A model generated the notes under the pieces. That model did no database searches and was not told the DNA's origin. It saw only the letters and a list, made by a program, of their open reading frames with translations. Positions 1 through 5,952 of a stretch of 9,748 bases of DNA are shown here, piece by piece. A program made the position numbers and the translations under genes. Within the stretch, counting starts at the first letter, position 1, and the number at the start of each line of letters is the position of its first letter. Source of the stretch: an uncultured bacterium (GTDB taxonomy: Bacteria > Gemmatimonadota > Gemmatimonadetes > Longimicrobiales > RSA9); assembly GCA_937995995.1 (NCBI GenBank), contig CALKIP010000003.1, positions 1 to 9,748 of the forward strand. The letters run 5' to 3'.

Positions 1-101
1 CGAGGAAGTGGGGGACGGACTCGTCACACGACTTGTGGACTCCGGTCGGGCGACATGCCGACCCGGAGCACCTGTCCCGGTCCGGTTCACCGGGGTTGCG
101 G

Positions 102-842
102 TTATAGGGTCTTCAGATACTCGACGAGGTCCGCCTCCCCCAGTGTCGAGAGGTTGAGCTTCAGCACCCGGTCGTAGTGCGCCACGACGTCCTCGAGCGT
201 CTCCGCGCTGCCGTCATGGAAGTAGGGTGGGTGCTGCCAAAGGCCGCGGAGCGGCGGCGGGATCGCCGGCGAGAGCGCGACGATGACGCCGACGTCGAGG
301 TCGCCGTTCGGCCAACCGTCCAGGCGCTTGCCGATTCCGGGCGCGAACGAATTGTCTACGGTGGAGTGGCAGAGTGCACAGGTAATCCCCACCCTCACCA
401 ACCGATCTTCTCCATCCCGAGCCTCGACCGTGCCCTTGAGACCGACGACGGCGTTCAGCTTCAGCAGCGCGACCGTCGTTGCCGGGTTCCCCAGATCGAC
501 CTGCCCTGCCGCGAGGGCCTCTTTCACCTCCTGCGGCAGCGCGTCCGCGTCCACCTTTAGCCCTACCTGGAGCGCGAGTGCGGGGGAAACGGCCCCCTCG
601 ATGACCTCGTGCATACGCGCCGTGTCGGTCCAGTACGCTTCGTCGCCAAAGGTGTCGTAGCGAAAGATCTCCCTGCCTTGCGCGACCAGCTCCGGGTCGA
701 GTGGCCGGCGGCCCAGCCGGTCACCCGGGCCGGTGCCGTCCTCGTCGCAGTAGGAGAGGCCCACGATGAGCGCCACCAGGACGACGGCTTGTCCCGCGCG
801 CCGCAGCTTCCCCCGACGGTGCGTCTCCACTTGTGGTGTCAT
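102..842 (-). CDS. Mono-heme c-type cytochrome, probably an internally shortened di-heme protein
   Basis: Predicted exported electron-transfer protein of 246 residues. The N-terminus is basic (RRGKLRR) and is followed by a hydrophobic stretch at residues 17-31 ending in a Cys at 32. The preceding Tyr makes a true lipobox doubtful. One heme c site, CALCH, lies at residues 155-159. The C-terminal part (about 197-246) carries PPLRGLWQHPPYFHDGSAETLEDVV, split here by reading as PPLRGLWQHPP then YFHDGS then LEDVV, which is the closing segment of MauG/cytochrome c peroxidase-like domains. That segment normally follows a second CxxCH, and none is present. From recall of the family, about 200 residues between IVALSPA (residues 187-193) and PPLRG (196-200) are missing. 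I chose the start at 842 because AAGGTG sits just upstream; an in-frame TTG at 953 falls inside the promoter. The heme and export calls are firm, the exact partner is unknown. Confidence 0.82.
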   Translation of the reverse strand: MTPQVETHRRGKLRRAGQAVVLVALIVGLSYCDEDGTGPGDRLGRRPLDPELVAQGREIFRYDTFGDEAYWTDTARMHEVIEGAVSPALALQVGLKVDADALPQEVKEALAAGQVDLGNPATTVALLKLNAVVGLKGTVEARDGEDRLVRVGITCALCHSTVDNSFAPGIGKRLDGWPNGDLDVGVIVALSPAIPPPLRGLWQHPPYFHDGSAETLEDVVAHYDRVLKLNLSTLGEADLVEYLKTL

Positions 843-886
843 CTCACACCTTCCAGGACGGAACGTCGAGTCACCGGGGCGGGCAT
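839..886 (-). CDS. Possible 15-residue leader peptide overlapping the cytochrome start
   Basis: A short ORF, MPAPVTRRSVLEGVR, lies in the transcribed leader of the cytochrome gene. Its ATG (886-884) has a GGGAGG ribosome binding site at 897-892 with an ideal 5-base gap, stronger than that of the cytochrome itself. Its TGA overlaps the cytochrome ATG (ATGA arrangement), the geometry of translational coupling. The peptide resembles nothing I recognise. It may be a coupling or regulatory leader, or a chance ORF; the evidence is only the binding site and the overlap. Confidence 0.33.
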   Translation of the reverse strand: MPAPVTRRSVLEGVR

Positions 887-924
887 GGAAACCTCCCATT
901 GAGGGGGGTGATGGTGGTTCGGGC

Positions 925-953
925 AGCATAGCCGCGATTTCACACTTTGTCAA
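925..953 (-). promoter_or_regulatory. Sigma-70-type promoter of the cytochrome gene
   Basis: On the minus strand, TTGACA (953-948, perfect -35) is followed after 17 bases by TATGCT (930-925, four of six -10 matches). Transcription would begin near 918, giving a leader of about 75 bases that contains the possible leader ORF. This is the best promoter match in the window. Confidence 0.6.
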
Positions 954-976
954 TAATTTATTGTAAATAATAGACA
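948..976. promoter_or_regulatory. AT-rich imperfect palindrome in the divergent control region, candidate operator
   Basis: TGTCAATAATT (948-958) and AATAATAGACA (966-976) are inverted copies matching at 9 of 11 positions around a 7-base centre. The left end is the -35 box of the cytochrome promoter and the right end (TAGACA) is a -35 candidate for the regulator gene at 1027. A dimeric regulator bound here would cover both. The SufR-like protein encoded next door is the obvious candidate, by position only. Part of the symmetry may simply reflect two opposed -35 boxes. Confidence 0.45.
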
Positions 977-1000
977 GGGTTCACCTTGCAGCGTTAGATT
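971..1000 (+). promoter_or_regulatory. Candidate promoter of the SufR-like regulator
   Basis: TAGACA (971-976, five of six -35 matches) and TAGATT (995-1000, four of six -10 matches) are separated by 18 bases, in a local AT-rich patch 27 bases before the regulator start. The -35 overlaps the right arm of the palindrome at 948-976, which would fit autoregulation. The match is moderate. Confidence 0.35.
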
Positions 1001-1026
1001 ACCGGGGAGACTACTCGGGAGGAGTC

Positions 1027-1656
1027 ATGGAGAACGTATTCGATCGATTGCTCGGAGAGACGCGTGGGCGGATTCTTCTGCTGCTGCGACGAGGCCGCCG
1101 CTCTATCGCCGAGCTGGCAGCGGCGCTCGGTGTGACAGACAACGCGGTGCGCACGCACCTGGCGGCTCTGGAGCGGGATGGGCTGGCGGAGCAGGCCGGA
1201 GTGCAGCGCGACACCGGAGGGAAGCCCGCCCGACTCTACGCCCTGACGGACCAGGCGGAAGAGCTCTTCCCGAAGGCCTACGCCGTGGTGCTCAGCGCGT
1301 TGCTTCGGGAGATCGAGGCGCAGGACGGACGCGAGCGTGTCCTCGCGCTGCTGCGTGCGGTGGGGGAGAAGGCCGCCGCCGCGCACGCCACCTCCACGGA
1401 CGACCTCGAGAGACGGGTCGAGACCGCTGCCGCAGTGCTGCGGGAACTCGGAGGCGATGTGGAGGTGGAGCGAGTAGAGCACGGCTGGCGGCTGAGCGGA
1501 TTCGGCTGCCCACTCTCGGCGGTCGTGGCCGATCACGCCGATGTGTGTACGCTTGCGGAGACGCTGGTCGCGGTGATCACGGGCTGTCCGGTTCGTGAGG
1601 AGTGCAACCTCGAGGGCCGGCCCCGCTGCGCCTTCCATGTCGGCGCAGCGGCTTGA
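1027..1656 (+). CDS. SufR-like winged-helix regulator with probable iron-sulfur cluster
   Basis: A cytoplasmic transcription factor of 209 residues. The N-terminal winged helix-turn-helix spans about residues 10-72 (SIAELAAALGVTDNAVRTHLAALERDGL), followed by the GGKPARLYALTDQAEELFPKAY segment typical of SufR relatives, here given in two parts: wing GGKPARLYALT and DQAEELFPKAY. The C-terminal half holds Cys161, Cys174, Cys187, Cys193 and Cys201. Taking 161-174-187-201 gives C-x12-C-x12-C-x13-C, close to the C-x12-C-x13-C-x14-C that holds the [4Fe-4S] cluster in cyanobacterial SufR. A cluster-sensing role is therefore likely. No suf or isc genes are in view, so its target is not evident; the divergent cytochrome gene and its own promoter are the nearest candidates. 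ATG 1027 follows GGGAGG at 1017-1022. An ArsR/DeoR-like regulator without a cluster is the alternative. Confidence 0.75.
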   Translation: MENVFDRLLGETRGRILLLLRRGRRSIAELAAALGVTDNAVRTHLAALERDGLAEQAGVQRDTGGKPARLYALTDQAEELFPKAYAVVLSALLREIEAQDGRERVLALLRAVGEKAAAAHATSTDDLERRVETAAAVLRELGGDVEVERVEHGWRLSGFGCPLSAVVADHADVCTLAETLVAVITGCPVREECNLEGRPRCAFHVGAAA

Positions 1657-1748
1657 CGGTACGCCCTGGCTAGTCGGTGGCGCCTTGCCCCCTTGGATCC
1701 AGCCGCTCGGATCGCAACGTCCGGGACCCTATTGCACTCGCTCGTGTA

Positions 1749-1767
1749 TGTAACCATTTTTGCAACA
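1749..1767. promoter_or_regulatory. Operator-like inverted repeat upstream of the Rrf2 gene
   Basis: TGTAACCATTTTTGCAACA has half-sites TGTAAC and GCAACA separated by 7 bases; the right half is degenerate (4 of 6). The same layout recurs before doxX at 2266-2284. It lies 25 bases before the Rrf2 start, where a repressor would block transcription, so autoregulation is likely. No convincing -35/-10 pair could be placed around it. Confidence 0.5.
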
Positions 1768-1792
1768 CACTCGGCGCAGGAAAGGAGGGACC

Positions 1793-2239
1793 ATGAGCAT
1801 CAGCAGCCGCTTCGCCGTCGCGGTGCACACGCTGACGCTGATCGAGGCGGGCCGTGGCGAGCCGGTCACCTCCGAACGAATCGCCGAGAGCGCGAACACG
1901 AACCCGGCGGTGATCCGCCGCATCCTCTGCATGCTGGCCCGGGCGGGGATGACGTGTTCGAGGTTGGGAGCGGGCGGCGGCGCGCTGTTGGCGCGGCCCG
2001 CCTCGGAGATCACCCTGCTGGACGTATTCCGCGCCGTGGAGGACGGGGAGCTCTTCTCGATGCACCACGAAGAGCCCAGCGCCCGGTGCCCCGTGGGGCG
2101 CAACATCCAGGCGGTGCTGGAGGAGACGACGACGGACGCGCAGCAGTCGCTGGAAGCCGTGCTCGCGGACCGTACGGTCGCCGATGTGCTCGAGCAGGTG
2201 GCGGCCCACGCCGCCGGCGAGGCCGTGGAGCGGCGATGA
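1793..2239 (+). CDS. Rrf2-family transcriptional regulator, YwnA type
   Basis: A DNA-binding protein of 148 residues, the usual length for the family. The N-terminal winged helix runs through residues 2-75: MSISSRFAVAVHTLTLIE, TSERIAESANTNPAVIRRIL as recognition region, and the GAGGGALLARPASEITLLDV wing. Cys residues are at 46, 55 and 99. The three-cysteine cluster motif of IscR and NsrR is absent; instead there is a single CPVGRNIQ (99-106), seen in YwnA-type members, so it may sense thiol-reactive compounds rather than carry Fe-S, which is inference. ATG 1793 is chosen over an in-frame TTG at 1760 because AAAGGAGG (1781-1788) sits just before it and the TTG falls within the putative operator. 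Probably controls itself and the doxX-to-wrbA genes through the paired sites. Confidence 0.85.
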   Translation: MSISSRFAVAVHTLTLIEAGRGEPVTSERIAESANTNPAVIRRILCMLARAGMTCSRLGAGGGALLARPASEITLLDVFRAVEDGELFSMHHEEPSARCPVGRNIQAVLEETTTDAQQSLEAVLADRTVADVLEQVAAHAAGEAVERR

Positions 2240-2265
2240 GGTGAATCTCTTTTTTCGTCGCATTG

Positions 2266-2284
2266 TGTAACCGTTTCAGTTACA
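2266..2284. promoter_or_regulatory. Operator-like inverted repeat upstream of doxX
   Basis: TGTAACCGTTTCAGTTACA has perfect 6-base arms TGTAAC and GTTACA around a 7-base centre. It shares arms, spacing and the following C with the site at 1749-1767. It lies in the short gap between the Rrf2 gene and doxX, 57 bases before the doxX start. It is most simply read as the binding site of the Rrf2 protein that controls the enzyme operon. Confidence 0.58.
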
Positions 2285-2341
2285 AACCATGACACGAGTG
2301 GCCCGGGTGCGGGCCGCGTGAGAACGAGAGAGGGTGGGACG

Positions 2342-2779
2342 ATGAATACGAGGACGACAATGGCAGGGCATGTGGGTTCGGCGTCAGGGGGTCTGGCGGT
2401 GCTGGGGCCGGTCACGCACGTGATTCTGCGGGTTGCCGCGGGGCTGCTCTTCATGCCGCACGGCGCACAGAAGCTCTTCGGCTGGTTCGGCGGCCATGGC
2501 CCCGTCGAGCTGTTCTCGCTGATGGGTCTGGCGGGCGTACTGGAGTTCTTCGGCGGGCTGCTGATCGTGGCGGGGCTCTTCACGCGTCCGGTGGCGCTGC
2601 TCCTGTCGCTGCAGATGGTGGCGGCTCACTTCATGGCGCATCAGCCACAGGGCGGCCTTCCGATCGCCAACGGCGGTGAGCTTGCGCTCCTCTACGCGGT
2701 GGTCTTCGCGTACCTCTTCGCCCACGGCGGGGGTGCGGCGAGTGTGGATGCGCGTCTGGCCGGCCGGCGGGACGGCTGA
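2342..2779 (+). CDS. DoxX-family membrane protein
   Basis: An inner-membrane protein of 145 residues with about four hydrophobic segments: VILRVAAGLLFMPHG, VLEFFGGLLIVAGLF, VALLLSLQMVAAHFM and LALLYAVVFAYLFAHGG. The PHGAQKLFGWFGGHG motif after the first helix and GLAGVLEFFGGLL are characteristic of DoxX. Family members accompany thiosulfate:quinone oxidoreductases, and in Firmicutes relatives (MhqP, CatD) are induced by quinones and aldehydes; the biochemical role here is not known. ATG 2342 has a purine-rich GAGAGGGTGGG upstream; an in-frame GTG at 2318 is less well placed. Its TGA shares one base with the ATG of the next gene, so the two are very likely translated together. The preceding inverted repeat suggests control by the Rrf2 protein. 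Confidence 0.85.
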   Translation: MNTRTTMAGHVGSASGGLAVLGPVTHVILRVAAGLLFMPHGAQKLFGWFGGHGPVELFSLMGLAGVLEFFGGLLIVAGLFTRPVALLLSLQMVAAHFMAHQPQGGLPIANGGELALLYAVVFAYLFAHGGGAASVDARLAGRRDG

Positions 2780-3843
2780 TGCTCTTCACACCGTTTCGGC
2801 TCCGGGAGGTGGAGCTGAGGAACCGTATCGGCGTCTCGCCGATGTGCCAGTACTCGGCGGAGGATGGCCATGCGAACGACTGGCACCTGATCCACATCGG
2901 CGGCTTTGCGACGGGTGGTGCGGGGCTGGTGATGAGCGAGGCGACGGCGGTCGTCCCGGAGGGTCGGATCAGCCCCCAGGACCTGGGCATCTGGGACGAC
3001 GGCCAGGTGGACGCCCTGCGGCGGATCACGGATTTCGTGCACGCCCAGGGCGCGGTGGCCGGGATCCAGCTTGCGCACGCGGGGCGGAAGGCGAGCACGT
3101 ACCGGCCGTGGGAGGGTCGGGCCGCGGTCCCGCCTGCGGAGGGCGGCTGGACGGACGTATGGGCGCCGAGTGCGATCCCCTTCTCGGACGACTACCCGCA
3201 GCCACGTGAGCTGACGGAGTCCGGGATCCGAAGCGTCGTCGACGCGTTTCGCTCCGCTGCCGCCCGCTCGCTCGAGGCCGGCTTCCGGGTGGCCGAGGTG
3301 CACGCGGCACACGGCTACCTGCTTCACCAGTTCCTCTCCCCCCTGTCGAACCAGCGGACGGACTGCTACGGTGGGTCGTTCGAGAACCGCATCCGTCTCC
3401 TGCTGGAGGTGGTCGCAGCAGTCCGCGAGGTCTGGCCGGATCGACTCCCGCTCCTGGTCCGGATCTCGGCGACGGACTGGGTGGAGGGCGGCTGGACGCC
3501 GGAGGAGTCGGTGGAGCTCGCGCGGCGGCTCCGGGAATCGGGTGTGGACCTGATCGACTGCTCGACGGGAGGCCTGGTCCCGGGTGCACAGATCCCCGTC
3601 GGACCGAACTACCAGGTCCCGTTCGCCGAGCGTATCCGTCGGGAGGCAGGGATCCCGACGTCGGCCGTGGGGCTGATCACGGAGCCGGAGCAGGCGGATC
3701 GGATCGTGCGGGACGGCAGCGCGGACATCGTGCTGCTGGGCCGCGAACTGCTCCGCCAGCCGCGCTGGCCGCTCCTGGCGGCGCAGCGCCTCGGGGCGGA
3801 AATCGCGTGGCCGCCGCAGTACGCGCGGGCACGACCCTCTTGA
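2779..3843 (+). CDS. NADH:flavin oxidoreductase, old yellow enzyme of the YqjM class
   Basis: An FMN-dependent ene-reductase of 354 residues that uses NAD(P)H to reduce activated C=C bonds in enones, quinones and related electrophiles. It is a TIM barrel throughout. Visible landmarks: SPMCQY with Cys23 and Tyr25, which tune the flavin in YqjM; HAGRKAS at 100-106 with Lys104; HAAHGYL at 175-181 with His175, His178 and Tyr180, the substrate-binding pair and neighbour; SNQRTDCYGGSFENR (190-204); and the phosphate-binding end GSADIVLLGRELLRQP (313-328). The Cys in SPMCQY marks the thermophilic-like/YqjM class rather than classical OYE. Length is normal. Start ATG overlaps the doxX stop by one base and lacks an obvious independent ribosome binding site beyond the GGCGGGACGG upstream, so coupling is expected. 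Confidence 0.93.
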   Translation: MLFTPFRLREVELRNRIGVSPMCQYSAEDGHANDWHLIHIGGFATGGAGLVMSEATAVVPEGRISPQDLGIWDDGQVDALRRITDFVHAQGAVAGIQLAHAGRKASTYRPWEGRAAVPPAEGGWTDVWAPSAIPFSDDYPQPRELTESGIRSVVDAFRSAAARSLEAGFRVAEVHAAHGYLLHQFLSPLSNQRTDCYGGSFENRIRLLLEVVAAVREVWPDRLPLLVRISATDWVEGGWTPEESVELARRLRESGVDLIDCSTGGLVPGAQIPVGPNYQVPFAERIRREAGIPTSAVGLITEPEQADRIVRDGSADIVLLGRELLRQPRWPLLAAQRLGAEIAWPPQYARARPS

Positions 3844-3855
3844 CCGGAAACGACC

Positions 3856-4857
3856 TTGCTACCCACACGCAGACTGGGCTCGACGGGCCCGGAGATCACG
3901 CGCGTAGGCTTCGGCGCCTGGGCGATCGGCGGCGGTGACTGGGCGTTCGGCTGAGGCCCACAGGACGACGAGGCGGCGATCTCGGCGATGCGCCACGCGG
4001 TGGAGCGCGGCGTGAACTGGATCGACACCGCGGCGGTCTACGGGCTCGGCCACTCGGAGGAACTGGTCGGCCGGCTGCTGCGCGAGCTGCCGGCGGAGGA
4101 GCGGCCGTACGTCTTCACCAAGTGCGGCATGGTCTGGGACGAGGCGAACCCGATGGAGCCGCCGCGTCGCGTGCTCAAGCCGGCGTCGATCCGGCGCGAG
4201 TGCGAGGCCTCGCTGCGGCGGCTCGGCGTTGAGCGGATCGATCTCTACCAGTTCCACCGGCCGGACGAGACCGGTGTGCCTGTCGAGGACTCGTGGGGTG
4301 AAATGGCACGCCTCGTCGAGGAGGGGAAGGTCCGCTGGGCCGGGGTTTCCAACTTCGATACGACCCTCCTCGAACGCTGTGAGGCGGTGCGCCACGTCGA
4401 CTCGGTCCAGCCGCCGCTCTCGCTGATCCGCCGCGAATCGGCGGCGGATCAGGTGGCGTGGGCGGCGAATCATGGTTCGGGCGTGATCGTCTACAGCCCG
4501 ATGGAGTCCGGGCTGCTGACCGAGCGCTGGAGCCTGGACCGAATGGAGCGGCTCGCGCCCGGTGACTGGCGGCGTCGCTCTCCGCGCTTCCAGTCGCCCG
4601 AGTTGGAGCGCAACCTGGCACTCCGCGACGCGCTGGCCCCGGTGGCCGAGCGGCACGGCGCGACCATCGCGGCCGTCGCGGTGGCGTGGACGCTCACCTG
4701 GCCGGGTGTAACGGGCGCGATCGTGGGTGGGCGCTCGCCCGAGCAGGTGGACGGTTGGATCGCTGCGGCCGAACTGGAGCTCACGGAGCAGGATCTGGAC
4801 GAGATCGCGAAGGCGATCGAGGCGACGGGTGCGGGCTCGGGGCCGGGCAGGCCGTAG
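3856..4857 (+). pseudogene. Aldo-keto reductase interrupted by an in-frame TGA at codon 33
   Basis: An NADPH-dependent carbonyl reductase of the AKR superfamily, 333 codons if read through. Translation from TTG 3856, 12 bases after the OYE stop, gives MLPTRRLGSTGPEITRVGFG then AWAIGGGDWAFG, a normal AKR N-terminus. TGA at 3952-3954 follows, after which the frame continues at once with GPQDDEAAISAMRHAVERG. Relatives have Trp here (FGWGPQDD), so one G-to-A change of TGG explains the stop. The rest is intact: catalytic Asp57 and Tyr62 (WIDTAAVYG), Lys89 (FTKCG), His134 (YQFHRP), and the cofactor-binding VTGAIVGGRSPEQV near the end. A downstream ATG at 3988 lacks a ribosome binding site and would omit the first barrel strands. 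Recent pseudogene, true polymorphism or sequencing error are all possible; other genes here end in TGA, so the code is standard. Confidence 0.85.
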
Positions 4858-4924
4858 GGCCGGCCAACGCCGGCGGGAGGGGCCCCATCACCCCAACATT
4901 TTCCACCAATCACGGAGAGGATCC

Positions 4925-5527
4925 ATGGCACGACAGGTCAAGCTCGCGATCATCTACTACAGCACCTACGGCACGAATCACGAGATGGCCGAGGTCGCGG
5001 AGGAGGCGGCGCGGGAGGCAGGTGCGGAGGTGCGGCTGCGCAGGGTCGCGGAAACGGCGCCGGAGGGGGTGGTGAAGGCGCAGGAGGCGTGGTCGGCGCA
5101 CGCGGAGAAGACGGCGCACATCCCCGAGGCGACGCCGGACGATCTGGTGTGGGCGGATGCCTACCTGTTCAGCGCGCCCACACGCTACGGCGGCGCGGCG
5201 AGCCAGATGCGCTCCTTCATCGACACGCTGGGCCCCGTCTGGCAGGAGGGCAAGCTGGCCAACAAGACGTTCAGCGCGATGTCGAGTGCCCAGAACCCCC
5301 ACGGCGGGCAGGAGACGACGCTGCAGACGCTCTACGTCACAGCGATGCACTGGGGCGCGATCCTGGTCCCGCCGGGATACACGGACGCGTCGGTCTTCGC
5401 GAGCGGCGGCAACCCGTACGGCGTGAGCGTGACTGCGGCGGGCGAGCCACTGAGCGAGGAGACTCGCAAGGCGATCCGCCATCAGGTGCAGCGCCAGATC
5501 GAGATCACGCAAAAGCTGATCGACTGA
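4925..5527 (+). CDS. wrbA: WrbA-like NAD(P)H:quinone oxidoreductase
   Basis: A soluble flavodoxin-fold enzyme of 200 residues, the usual WrbA size, that reduces quinones by two electrons to hydroquinones using FMN and NAD(P)H. The FMN phosphate loop is YYSTYGTNHEMA (11-22). SAPTRYGGAASQMRSFIDTL is at 83-102, followed by GPVWQEGKLANKTFSAM and SSAQNPHGGQETT (120-132), the flavin-ring loops of the family. GGNPYGVS at 161-168 is the WrbA-specific loop. ATG 4925 is preceded by GGAGAGG (4914-4920) with a 4-base gap. It is the last gene of the block, 67 bases after the aldo-keto reductase. That gap shows no clear promoter, so I infer one transcript with doxX and OYE. The gene family is certain, orthology to E. 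coli WrbA less so. Confidence 0.92.
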   Translation: MARQVKLAIIYYSTYGTNHEMAEVAEEAAREAGAEVRLRRVAETAPEGVVKAQEAWSAHAEKTAHIPEATPDDLVWADAYLFSAPTRYGGAASQMRSFIDTLGPVWQEGKLANKTFSAMSSAQNPHGGQETTLQTLYVTAMHWGAILVPPGYTDASVFASGGNPYGVSVTAAGEPLSEETRKAIRHQVQRQIEITQKLID

Positions 5528-5564
5528 TACCGAATCCCCGAACCGTTTGCGCCGGCCTGGACGC

Positions 5565-5644
5565 CGTACGCCTACGCTTACGCGTGCCCGTGCCCGACGA
5601 GAGACGAAGACCCGGGCAAGGGCACGGGCACGCGTAGACGTACG
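5565..5644. repeat. Long REP-like stem-loop after the WrbA gene
   Basis: A perfect 16-bp inner stem (5580-5595 with 5620-5635, made of two GTGCCC steps and ACGCGT) encloses a 24-base loop. Below a 6-base one-sided bulge, an outer 9-bp stem (5565-5573 with 5636-5644) has one mismatch. It begins about 38 bases after the wrbA stop and has no T-run on either strand, so it is a weak intrinsic terminator candidate but could protect the mRNA end or be a copy of a dispersed palindromic repeat. An inverted pair GGTCCG/CGGACC (5645-5650, 5673-5678) follows immediately. Confidence 0.6.
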
Positions 5645-5682
5645 GGTCCGGGGCCACCGTCCGCAGCCCTGACGGACCGGCC

Positions 5683-5870
5683 CTGCCCCGGCAGCGCCCT
5701 CCCCCACACCCTCTCGTGCCCACGGGGCGCCACCACCGCCTCAACAGGCGGTCTGACTCCCGCCGGCCGAAGGCCGGCCCTCCCGCCGGCCCCGCCGGCC
5801 CTCCCGCTGTCGCCAGGCAGCCCTCCCGCGCCCGCAGGGCGCCCTCCCGCCGCAAAGCGGCCCTCTCGGC
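5683..5870. repeat. Array of small hairpins joined by a CTCCC linker, about 22-bp period
   Basis: Most of the non-coding stretch 5528-5952 is taken up by consecutive short inverted repeats. Stems: 5683-5694, 5716-5730, 5735-5752, 5762-5778, 5785-5799, 5806-5821, 5828-5842, 5849-5861. From 5757 on, the word CTCCCGC recurs at 5757, 5780, 5801, 5823 and 5844, with a degenerate CTCTCGG at 5863. Stem sequences differ from unit to unit (GCCGGCC/GGCCGGC, GCGCCC/GGGCGC, GCCGC/GCGGC, GCTGTC/GGCAGC) while pairing is kept. No coding reading fits: the period is not a multiple of three. Function unknown; transcript-level structure, protein binding or a decayed mobile repeat are open. Confidence 0.6.
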
Positions 5871-5952
5871 CCGCGAACACTTCTTGCCACATAGAGTTAT
5901 GGGCCGCCGGCCGCTGGCGCCGGCCAGGATCCCCGCGGCGGGAGGAGCATGC

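Noticed and set aside
1723..1735. A sigma-54 type promoter (GG ... TTGCA) before the Rrf2 gene
   Set aside because: The distance between the GG and GC elements is one base short of the strict requirement and no enhancer-binding activator is nearby.
3952..3954. Selenocysteine or a UGA-Trp genetic code as the reason for the in-frame TGA
   Set aside because: Several other genes here end in TGA, the homologous residue is Trp rather than Cys, and I see no convincing selenocysteine hairpin just downstream.
5716..5952. An N-terminal extension of the transglycosylase
   Set aside because: The extra residues are translated hairpin array with no signal-like sequence; the start at 5953 has a strong ribosome binding site and a membrane segment directly after it.
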